Shown here in pieces: positions 1-13,400 of a stretch of 64,000 nucleotides of DNA. The translations under genes and the position numbers were made by a program. The stretch is from Rotaria macrura (Eukaryota > Rotifera > Eurotatoria > Philodinida > Philodinidae): contig OENT01000041.1 in NCBI GenBank assembly GCA_900239685.1, positions 1 through 64,000 on the forward strand. The letters are read 5' to 3'. Numbering within the stretch: position 1 is the stretch's first letter; each line of letters begins with the position of its first letter. The notes under the pieces were generated by a model. That model did not search any database. It saw only the letters and a program-made list of their open reading frames with translations, and was not told the origin of the DNA.

Positions 1-150
1 CGTATCCGGGAATAACGTCCGGTTGCAGGAATTGACAGGAACAGAGCGGGAACCGGTAGCCGGAACCGATTTTCGGATCCTGCTTCAGGAATCCGCTGGA
101 AATTCATCGGATCCGACAGGTTCCTGTCGTACGTCTTTGACCTGGGAACT
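1..150. repeat. Block A of a GACCTGGG-bounded repeat family (left-truncated)
   Basis: This stretch is richer in G and C than its surroundings and dense in GGATCC, CCGG and GGAAC words. It ends at 138-148 with TTTGACCTGGG. The same terminal motif, direct or inverted, bounds other blocks in the first 4.7 kb (near 1622, 2547, 2866, 3785 and 4658). The left end lies outside the window. Open frames inside it look like products of base composition, not genes. Confidence 0.5.
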
Positions 151-198
151 TAAACATAAGCCAATGCTTGTGTGTCGATCCACATGTGGGTTTCGATA

Positions 199-366
199 TG
201 TATAGAAAACATTTAAAAAAAATTTCGAAAGTGAAAGATAGAAAAAAACATCGAAATCAAAAATTGCGAAATAGAAAATGCCGAAATAAAAAAGATAGAA
301 AAAGAAAACATCGAATAGTGAAAACGTCGAATGATGGTTTGGTCAAAAAAAAAATGTCGAAAATTT
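199..366. repeat. Degenerate A-rich short repeat with TCGAAA core
   Basis: The stretch repeats a roughly 12-15 base theme of the type AAAAnnTCGAAAT/AGAAAA at least eight times with much drift. It translates to a Lys/Arg/Asn-rich string with no recognisable domain and is best read as low-complexity repeat. Confidence 0.5.
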
Positions 367-370
367 AAAA

Positions 371-1218
371 ATAAGACTGTTCGATTATTCGAATGTAAAT
401 AACTTTATTGATGCTTTGAAAATAGAACATTTTTTTTTAGATCAGACCGAAACGAAGTGGTCGAGAATCGGAAAAAGATTTTTAAAAATGGCAAAATAAC
501 GGTGTATGTGAGCTGTTAAAATTTATTTGTTCTGTTTTTCTGCAGTTAACGACAAACTATCTAATAATTCATCTAGGTCGATTTCATTGTTTGCATAGCA
601 TTGGTTCAACGTATGAGTACGTTGTTGTAATCCATTTGACGTTGTAGCTTTCGAGTCATCTTGTTTGTAGTGGCATCTCAGATGCTATAACTTCTTCATA
701 AATCCTGGTTATTGGAGTTGTTTCTGTCATAATAAGTTGTTGCACTTTCGTACGAAAATCTTTTAACGCCATCTTTTCTGGATGTGATAAATTATTGTGA
801 CTGTCGCTGACCTTCGCTGCGAAATATCGTAGACTCGTGTGCACTTGCCGATGTAGCCGATTTTGTGAAATAATGTACATAGCAATTCATTATTTTCTAA
901 GGAAACATCAATGGCCCCAATTACAGGATAATGCAACCTATATAACGCATTGTAATGCATCATTATTTGTAACGCATTACAATGCATTAAATATAAATCG
1001 ATTAAAATCCATTATTTTCGTTGCATTCTTCCTTTTCATCTAGTTTAATCTATATTCAAACCGCCATGCATTTACATTTTATAGGTACATCTCCATAAAC
1101 ATACCATAAAATTGATACACTTATCCTTCCAACCATATTTCCTATGCCGTCCATTCTAACACTAAATCATTGACTAACAGCACTTACATAAATCAATCCT
1201 TTTAGTTTTAACATCACA
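371..1218. other. No gene seen; contains a perfect 12-bp-arm stem-loop at 947-985
   Basis: I see no convincing coding exon. The notable item is GCATTGTAATGC at 947-958 followed by its exact reverse complement at 974-985, separated by 15 bases. Each arm is also flanked on its left by AAC, so the two halves are partly direct repeats as well. Purpose unknown. Confidence 0.45.
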
Positions 1219-1619
1219 TACATTCCTTAACCTTAACACCGATATCCTTAGTCCTATACCTATATCCTTAATCCAATATTTATACCCTTAACCCTATATG
1301 TATACCCTTAACCCTATATGTATATCCTTAACCCAATATGTATACTCTTAACCCTATCTCTATACCTGTAACGTTATATCTTTGCCATTAACCCCTATAT
1401 CTATAGACTAACCCCTATATCTGTATCCTTAACCCCTATATCTATAGACTAACCCCTGTATCTGTATCCTTAGCCCCTATATCTAGACCCTGCACCAAAT
1501 ATGTATAACCTTACCCCTATATCTATATCCTTGACCCTATATGTATATCGTTAAACCTATATGTATACCCTTAACCCTATGTGTACACCCGTAACGTTAT
1601 ATCTATGCCATTAACCCCT
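1219..1619. repeat. Telomere-like minisatellite, ~20-bp units with TTAACCC core
   Basis: About twenty degenerate units of roughly 19-21 bases follow one another. The consensus is close to CCTTAACCCTATATGTATA, with variants carrying CCCCTATATCTATA. A longer sub-repeat containing GTAACGTTATATCT then GCCATTAACCCC occurs twice (about 1369-1397 and 1591-1617), suggesting higher-order structure. The TTAACCC core recalls animal telomere repeats, but the unit is far longer. The array stops exactly where a CCCAGGTC repeat end begins. Confidence 0.75.
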
Positions 1620-1621
1620 AC

Positions 1622-1965
1622 CCAGGTCGTCGATTCCGTCCTCCGTTTCCGGCCGGATTCCGGTCATTTTCCGGAAACTTCCTGCAGGATCCAGTCTTTC
1701 CGGCGGGAACATGCCGGGAAAACTTGGAACTTGGAAGCAGTTTGCCCGGCCGAAAAGTCATCGTACCGGAATCCTGAATATTACGGCTATTTCCCGGCGC
1801 CGGAAACAACCGGAATTCAGCCGGAATCCTGACGGAATATGTCGCGGAACTTGTCGGAAACCGCCAACAATTCAATCTGCTTCCAAATTGAAATCGATTG
1901 GAAAAAGCAGATCCAGCCGGAAACACTCGGCGAATCAAGCCACTCTACAAAAAACATCGGCTTCA
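1622..1965. repeat. Block B of the CCCAGGTC-bounded repeat family
   Basis: It begins with CCCAGGTCGTCG, the inverted form of the terminal motif in block A, directly at the end of the minisatellite. The interior is rich in CCGGAA and GGATCC. No matching right terminus was found, so the right border is a guess from the drop in GC content. Confidence 0.45.
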
Positions 1966-2164
1966 TAATCACCTCATCTCAATTAAATATTCACGACCAC
2001 ACAACCATGAAAGAGCTACACAAACGAATCATTTATAAATTCCACCAAACCCTAAAATACCTTCTGAAGCCAGCACTATAAAACACCTACAGCCATCCCT
2101 TTTCCTTAGGCTAAAAAATGGGTCGAATTCGTTACCAATCGAGTCTTTTAAATAATATCTCACA

Positions 2165-2525
2165 ACAGGTAATTTGACACAAGGAGTCCGATTTTCGCCC
2201 CCATTTCACTCGATCCTATTGGTCGACCAGGAACCAATATAAATCGAGTTTTTCAAAAAACTACTCCGCATAGGTAATTTCACACGGTGAGTATGAATTT
2301 CACATCCATTTTACTCGAAACTCTATTGGTCCGTCACGAACCAATTAAAATCGACTTAGCGAAAAATCATGCGAAATTCAGACTCACCATCTCAAATAAT
2401 CTATGGGGAGCTACGTTTTGAAAAACTCGATTTTTATTGTTTCCTGATCGACCAATACGGTTTCGAGTGAAATAGATGCGAAATTCATACCCCCCGTGTA
2501 AAATTACCTATGCGCAGTAATTTTT
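2165..2525. repeat. Tandem plus inverted ~70-100 bp repeat (fold-back structure)
   Basis: A unit starting GGTAATTTnACAC occurs at about 2168 and again at about 2273 in the same direction. It then occurs inverted at about 2443-2515. The inverted pair (about 2270-2340 against 2443-2515) shares long runs such as GCATAGGTAATTT, GTATGAATTTC, ACTCGAAAC and TATTGGTC. It could form a hairpin with ~70 bp arms and a ~100 bp loop. It may be a fold-back transposon or a satellite remnant. Confidence 0.7.
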
Positions 2526-2545
2526 TGTAAAACTCCATTGCTAAA

Positions 2546-2876
2546 CCCAGGAGGATCATTCCGACCGTTGGATCCGATCATGTTTCTGTCGGAGTTTCTC
2601 TTATCCGACGAAATCCCATCGGATTCCTGGTTGCGATCCGAGATTCTGATCCCTAGTGTTGGATTTTATCAAATCCTACTACCAGAATCCGATTGGATTT
2701 CATCGTATGATAAAACAGGCGTCCACTATTGGGATTAAATGCTAATTCATACACAAATAAGAGAATAGGTTTCTTCCGTAGGATCCGTTACTGTTTCCAC
2801 AACCCGAATTCCAATAAGATTTCATCGGATCGTAGGATCCGATCGGATTCGGTATTGGATTCATTGACCTGGGAAC
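2546..2876. repeat. Block C, MITE-like unit bounded by CCCAGG and CCTGGG
   Basis: The left border reads AACCCAGGAGGATC and the right border TTGACCTGGGAA, so the two ends are inverted copies of CCCAGG. The interior is dense in GGATCC and ATCCGAT words, as in blocks A, B and D. There is no coding potential of note. The length of ~330 bp and short inverted ends suit a non-autonomous DNA element. Confidence 0.5.
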
Positions 2877-3071
2877 AGATTCGGCACATTTTTTAGCTTA
2901 GGGAAAACAATCGATCGTCGCTGTTTTATAGCAACGAGTTCTTGACGTATTGCCCATATATCGGTACTAAACGAAGTACCGAGACCACTACCAATACCAA
3001 CCAATACTGAATAGCACAAGTACCAATTCCACAATACCGTATCGGTATTGTTACCTCCCAAATTAAAATCA

Positions 3072-3433
3072 AAATCATGCTCATGCTCACTTTTTTGCTC
3101 AAAATGCTCCTTTTCACACTTCACTATTTCGTAAGGTAAATACAGTTCAGGACTAATTAGGGTGATGTGAAAACAAGTAATAGAGTTCATCTTTCAATAA
3201 TTTCTAAGATTGAATGCAGAAATCAAGAGTGAGTAAAAAAATCATGCCCACGCCCATTTATTTGCTCAAAGTGCTGTTTTTCTCCCCCATTTCAATTTCG
3301 CAAGGTAAAAAAGTTCTGGGACAAACGATTCGTAGTTGGATGCAAGAATTCGCTTGCAGGATTCGATAATTTCTAAGATTGAGTGTAGAAGTCAAGAATG
3401 AGTAAAAAAAATCATGCTCATTCTGATGCTCAG
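3072..3433. repeat. Tandem repeat with ~170-bp period (three partial units)
   Basis: The phrase ATCATGCyCA starts at 3074, 3241 and 3411, spaced 167 and 170 bases. Between the anchors, matching segments recur: TTGCTCAAAnTGCT, TTTCGyAAGGTAAA and AATTTCTAAGATTGA. Units are diverged but clearly related. Frames crossing it are not credible genes. Confidence 0.7.
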
Positions 3434-3535
3434 TCAATTTAGGTGCAGCCTCCGACTGTAGTGAATGAAGTGAATGTCGGAAGACGCCGCCTTATATAGT
3501 CGTTGAATGTGCGTGTTGCGACAGTGGACGGTGGG

Positions 3536-3796
3536 ATCCAGAGTTCGTATTTCATAGGATTCCGCCAGACGGAGTGACAGTATCCGTTAGTCTGAAACTA
3601 TTGTTTCCAGCTTCGGGATACTGCCGGATCTTTTGGCGGGAACGGGATGATCGGTTTTGCTCCATGCTTTCGGTGGAATCCGAGTCGATTCCTGCGGGAA
3701 ACGGACAGAACCTGACGGATATATCCTGTGTCTCTCCCGCCGTATTTCTCCTTCCACGTTCCTGCGGGATCCAGTCCGGATTTCTCGACTTGGGTA
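3536..3796. repeat. Block D of the GACCTGGG repeat family
   Basis: The interior again carries GGATCC, GGCGGGAAC and CCGGA words. The right border, CTCGACTTGGGTAG at about 3784-3797, is a one-base variant of the CGACCTGGGTA end seen inverted at block B. The block abuts the kelch fragment, so it may mark the break that truncated that gene. Confidence 0.45.
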
Positions 3797-4155
3797 GCAA
3801 ATGGGTAAATCTTAGTTATGGGTGGAATTTTTGGTAGGGCTAGATTAAATAGCACTGAATTTTATGATCCACTGACAGAAATTTGGACGAATACTGGTAA
3901 AATGAGTAATGCCCGACATATGCACACGGCAGTCACAGTAACAGATGGAAAAGTATTAGTTGTTGATGGATCTACGGTTTATCCATTTATCATTGATGCT
4001 GAGATATATGATCCATCAACAGGATATTCGATGGCTACAGGCAATGTGAGTAGTAGAAGATACGATCATACAGCGTCAATACTAGCAAATTGGTTTGTGT
4101 TAGTTACTGGTGGATCTAATTCCATATATATATATTGAAAACTGCTGAAATATAT
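3797..4155 (+). pseudogene. Decayed kelch-repeat gene fragment
   Basis: The fragment encodes about two and a half kelch motifs. Recognisable parts are ELYDP-like FYDPLTEIW, then ARHMHTAVTV, DGKVLVVDG, EIYDPSTG, RRYDHTASIL and VLVTGG. Kelch motifs form beta-propeller blades that bind proteins, and secreted or cytosolic kelch proteins of this style are abundant in bdelloid rotifers. Two lesions are visible. Just upstream of the first Met the motif NGK-ILVMGG has TAA (3806-3808) where a Lys codon is expected. In the TA microsatellite at 4124-4135 the frame shifts, so the expected continuation LKTAEIY (4135-4155) is out of frame. Both flanks are repeats. A relic, not a working gene. Confidence 0.75.
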
Positions 4156-4373
4156 GTATCGCCATAATTGAAATGAAATATATTTTTGTGCATGAACATT
4201 CGACAGCTATTTCTCACATAAAAGATAACTTCACTTGTTCGTTTTAATAACACGATGATTGAAACAGATTGTGCCAATGTGCAATGTGCCTGATTCGATC
4301 TCGTTGACAATTTTCACTCTACTCACATGATCTATCCTAGCAAGTTTATCAATATCCCAGATCGATAAAAATG

Positions 4374-4666
4374 GGCCAGCGTAAACAGCCGTAACACTAT
4401 CGTAAATGGTTGTTTTTACATCGTATTCCACAGTTAAACGACCGTTTTAAGCCGTATAATGGCGTTTTAACATGGCCCGTATTACGACCGTACACAGACA
4501 CCGTATATACGCCGTAAAACCCTCGTAAAGACAGCGTAATACTAATGTATTCTATAGAACATACGCCCGTATTACTGACCATGTTAAAACGGGATAATAC
4601 GATGCCGTGACGGGCCGTATTTTCATCGTATACGACCGTTTACGGATCGTTCTGTTTGACCTGGGT
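4374..4666. mobile_element. MITE-like element with CCAG...CTGG inverted ends and CGTA-rich interior
   Basis: The left end is CCAGCGTAAACAG (4376-4388). The right end (about 4652-4664) reads in reverse complement CCAGGTCAAACAG, giving imperfect ~13-bp terminal inverted repeats. Inside, CGTTTTAACATGG (4463-4475) and CCATGTTAAAACG (4579-4591) form a second, perfect inverted pair. The whole interior is a web of CCGTA/TACGG words. No transposase is encoded, so this suits a non-autonomous DNA transposon of ~290 bp. The right end carries the GACCTGGG motif shared with blocks A-D. Confidence 0.6.
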
Positions 4667-6325
4667 CTTGTTCTGAAATTCACTTTAAATCGAGTTCCTC
4701 GCGCCAGAAGTGCAGCATCAGCCACAGAAAATGAAATTTTTCATCTAGCTGTGAAACTTTCTCAGAGAAGCTTCTCATTTGGAATAAATTGAACGATGAC
4801 TTTTGTTAAATGTGACGGGGTAAGGACGAGTGGATCGTACACTTTGCTAGGTTTTTTACATGTTGTAGAGATCATCGAGTAACGTACAAGTCCATTTTTA
4901 TTTATTGTGCTGCTTTATTGTGGCTGAGAGATATTGAATGTAGAACTTTAATTTGCACATCAGAGTCCAACAGAAATAGGTGTGGATGTGATTGATTGTG
5001 AGGGTGCAGCGTCTTGAAACACACACCAGTAATCGAAACCAAAACGACACTCACACCGGTCGTGAGTTTTATTCTTTTACGTGGAATCAAGTTTTTGGAA
5101 AAAGTTTTGAACGTAAAACAATAAAAATATTAGTTCTTGATCTCGTTAAACTATATTATATTGATCTATTTGTTTTTTTTCTAGATTATGGAATGATAAG
5201 GAACATCTGTTGTGCTAGCATATTACTAAGGAACTTCGTTAATTCAATTGATCCACAAGCTACTTATTTCACCAATGAAGCTTGATTTCTTATATGATAA
5301 ATGTACATATTTTTAAAATGTCAATAAAACATGTTCACTTGAATTTGTGGGAACAAAACAAAAACTATTTTGTATCAAACATATGATGCTAATAAGCAGT
5401 TGGGTATCCAGTAGTTCATCAGACCTTGAGATGTCGAAAAATTTGTTATTTTTGTTAAATTTTATTTATATAAAGACATAGAATTGAAATTAAATTCGAT
5501 CATGATCCAAGAGTTAGATATATTGAATAATAGACGAAAAAAGTAGGAAGCAATATTGTTTCATTAAGAGAATTTTTTCTAATATAGACAAGTTGAGATC
5601 AAGAACTGAGGGCATGGGTGTGGAACTTATCTTCATCGACACCATGTCACCGACATCCTCCTGAGTACTGGCAAAGGTCTTATCGGCGAAATTCGGGTTA
5701 CTTGACTAACTGATTTCAGTTTCGTACTTGTTCTCAGAATATTTCCTCGAGGCTATTGACAATAGCTCTAACTTGAAATAGTGGGCTGGCTGTCTATTGA
5801 AATTTTGAATTTCCTAACTTAAAAGGAGGTGTCCTTGTCTCAGTCATCAGAACTAATGGGTATTCGAAGATAAACTATTCTAAATTGTTTCTATCATCAA
5901 CAGCTTCTTCATCTTATTCACCATCATTTCTAAAATGATAAATTTGACATTCGACGTTCTTTATACGAACGATGCTGTAATGTTAAAAATAAACTGATAT
6001 ACGTGTATATATATATCAATTTTTGATTTCGATAAAAGGTTGTCCGATACTGCGTGTACTTTATTTTAACGTTCAATATTATAATTTCTCTTGAAAAAAA
6101 ACGATTTAAAAATGTCGAGAGATTAATAAGTTAGGGAGAAAGGTACGTGAAGTTTTGAACAGAGAAGTCGATGAAGATTAAGAAATCGTGGCTAGCATTG
6201 TGGACAAGATATAAACTCATTTTGATTGATAAAGTTTGCAAACGAACATTGAATTGTTGTTCACATAAATGAATAAATTCACCGGTTATTTAAAAAAAAA
6301 GTAAAAAACCATGAACTTTTATTCT
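4667..6325. other. No gene recognised between repeat block and TTC39-like gene
   Basis: Several short open frames exist (for example about 4607-4792 and 4992-5285), but none resembles a known family, carries a clear domain or chains by splice sites to a larger protein. The stretch 5300-6325 is AT-rich and should include the 3' flank of the minus-strand TTC39-like gene that ends at 6326. Confidence 0.4.
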
Positions 6326-10353
<4,028 letters not shown>

Positions 10354-10366
10354 CTAGAAAAAAAGA
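10354..10366 (-). promoter_or_regulatory. Splice acceptor directly before TTC39-like start codon (candidate trans-splice site)
   Basis: On the minus strand the start codon is preceded immediately by TTTTTTCTAG, a pyrimidine tract plus AG. This suits either a 5'-UTR intron or addition of a spliced leader. Bdelloid rotifers are known to trans-splice a short leader to many mRNAs. The stop of the upstream CCDC87-like gene is only ~100 bp away, which leaves little room for a separate promoter and favours trans-splicing. Confidence 0.5.
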
Positions 10367-10457
10367 GAACAAAATCACATGTATGTAGAAAATAAATATA
10401 TCGTTGATGACAAAAAAGGAAACGGACGGAGATTCATTCAAAAGGAAAGTTCTTCAT

Positions 10458-13400
10458 TCATAGAACATGATTAAAAGTTGAATTAAGTTTACTGCGATGC
10501 CCGATCGATGTATAGGAATGTAAATAATTCAAACGACGTTCTTCTTGTAAATAATGTAACATTTCTAATTTATCAAATTGCATTTTATCTAAATAATTAC
10601 GACCACCATAGGTTACATTATCACCAAAATTTGTTTTTATTTTAGCCCATTGTTCATTTATTCGTTTTTCAAGTATCGACAATTGATTATATAAATATGT
10701 TCGACGACGACATTCACTTAAACGCATTTTCGAACTACCCATCGGACCTACATCAGATTTCAACAAATTGATTTCTAATATTTTTTAACTTTGATTTTTC
10801 TAAGACAGAGTCAAAAATAAAATTGTAGAAGAAAATTTTCCATGTGTCATTCAATACACAATAGCATCCTGCTTTCGAGATAGATAGATAACCACTGGCA
10901 TTCAAGAGAAATGAAATATACATTGCAATTTTCTATTATATTTTTTAATAGTTTACAGATTTCGCCAAAATAAGAAGAAGTCTTTTAGGATATGTGGATG
11001 TTTTTCTTTTTGATCTCTTTGTATCAAACACTTACACCTAAGGCAAAAATTAAGATAACAGTAAATGATTTATGTATTTATTATTGAGAGAAATTTTGTT
11101 GACAATTTTCCGAAATGCTTTTTACAACATAGCAGTAATTTTTGTCAATATCTATTAAACGAGGATGCATCAAAGAATGGATTTGTTTAACGAATGAAAG
11201 AAGAAAAGGTTATTTTCTTTAACTAAGTCATATATCTCGATAACTCAATGAACATTTTTTATACTATGTACTTTGAAATTTAGCAATGATCGTTCGAATG
11301 ACGATACCAATTATCAATTAAGGGAAAATAATTGATGAGAAGGTTTAATTCGACATGCATCGTTATCATCACAGATAAAAAGATCGAACAAAAAGCACAT
11401 GTCAAGAGTTAGTATTCCTATGCTTTCGATTAAGGCACATTTTATAGATTATAGTGAATTACGTCGACTAGACAAGAGATCATGATTATGATCTGAGAAG
11501 ATGGAAAGGTTTTTTCTAAATTTTTCATCGTGATATTGAATAATAGTAGCAAAATCATATTTTGGAAATTTTGATTTGAAATCGAACTTATCTATCGTAT
11601 GAACTCAAAAACTTTAAAATGCTATCTGTTTTTCATAGATTTCTTATATATTGAAATCATTCATATCTTACCGAACGGTAATCATAGAGTAATGACTAAA
11701 ATGGAAGTTTTCCTACAAACATGTCTTTCTCTAAGATTTCCAAGATATATTCTATCACTTTTCTGAGTCAAATTGATATTTGTGCATGTTCCTCTATATG
11801 TTTTCTTGTTGAACGTATTAAAATCATACTATCATAAAATGTTTTTAACAATAAATTACCTGGCTCAAAAAAACGATTCGCATTCGATGCAGTACGTTCG
11901 AAATTTTCTAAATCATTCATAAATTGTTCTCGTTTAACAATGGCATTTGCTATCGATTCCCAAGCTTCAAGTGCCTATTTTAAAAGAATATTCATTATGC
12001 TACTACTAAACATAAAAAGGGTTTTTACCGCATTAATTTTATTCTCATATTCAATAGTGCTGTATTTCACAGCCATATGTAAACGATCATTATCAGTCAT
12101 TTTTAATAATTTCCATATGTGTTCTAAACGTTTTTGTATGTTGTCATGTTTAACATTATTTAATATTAGATTTAAAAATTCTTTGCTTGATAAAGCTTTA
12201 TCACGTGCTACTGGATCAAATAAATTGATTCGTTTTGCTTTTGGTTTACGTTTTTCTAATTCATTTTCAAATTGTACAACAGGATCATCCTGTGGATCTA
12301 AAACTGGCTCATGGCCAAGACCACCAAGAAACACAGTTTCAGCATTCCAAACGCCTTCTTCAAATTTATTTTTACGTTGTTTCAATTGTGCTATTTTAGC
12401 TTCACGCTCTTGTAATGCTCGATTACGTTCGTCGAGTAATGCTTGATTTTCTTCACTAAGACGATTATCTTCAGGTAATTTATCGTGTAAATGGAATACA
12501 TGATGTAGATAGTCTGTTGACTGTGTGCTTAAATATTTTAAATAATCGTTTTCAGAATGTACTTGTGACCAATACTCTTTCCAAAGTTGAAAATCACGTG
12601 TTCGACGAGAATCTCGTGGCTTATACGAAGCAATGGCTTGTGGATCAGGTACGAGACTTAGACTAACGGTTGGTTCGGCTAAATTTTTATTTCGACTTTT
12701 AGCATTACGCTTTGCTTTTGCTTCGGCTTCTTCTTGTACTCGACGAGGATCTGGTGTGAGAACCCAACGTTGTCGATCTATATCATTTGCTATCCAAGGT
12801 GGCTCATTTCGTTTTGCTAACGATCGATTATATATTCGATCAGCAAAGGGTTTCGTTAAAGTAGATGATGCTTGAGCAGACAATAAATCAAGGTTATCAG
12901 GACATTTAATAACGTATTTATCCTAGAATATTCAATTGTGATGTGAGGTAAAACAATTTTCAAATTAGGAACATCGAGTTCCACAACTTATATGATGAGT
13001 CTCAAAAATCTTGCAGTACGTAAGAATGTCTTAATTTCTTACATTATATTTTTAAATTTTCACACAGATGAAGTAGCAATCTGACAAAGAAGTTTACGTT
13101 AGTTAATCGACGTCGTCTAGCGATTCATAACTCTTTTCATACAGGAAAGAGAAAATCCCCTGTACTAATAAATCCTTGTCAACTTCATAAGAAGATGGAA
13201 AAGAAGTTTGAGGCGAAGTTTTTAATTTTCTGACTTTGACGTTCAGTTTTGAGTAAATAATGAATTTCAATAAGTATCGAGAAGATTTGTAACATTTTAA
13301 CAAAGAAAATTACAAGCAACATGAATTTTACTGTTTTTTTTCCAATAAAAACAAAACCATTTCTTTTTACCAGTAGGATAGTAATACAAATTTATGTTTT

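Noticed and set aside
168..368. Lys/Arg-rich open frame near the left edge
   Set aside because: It translates a degenerate A-rich short repeat; no gene structure or domain.
1581..1968. Overlapping open frames on both strands in block B
   Set aside because: They owe their length to GC-rich repeat sequence (CCGGAA words), have no domains, and open frames exist in several phases at once.
2861..3190. 109-residue minus-strand frame
   Set aside because: It overlaps the end of block C and the ~170-bp tandem repeat and shows no family resemblance.
11940..12446. 168-residue plus-strand frame opposite the CCDC87-like gene
   Set aside because: It is the antisense shadow of a well-supported coding exon; same for 12633-12875 and 24868-25332.
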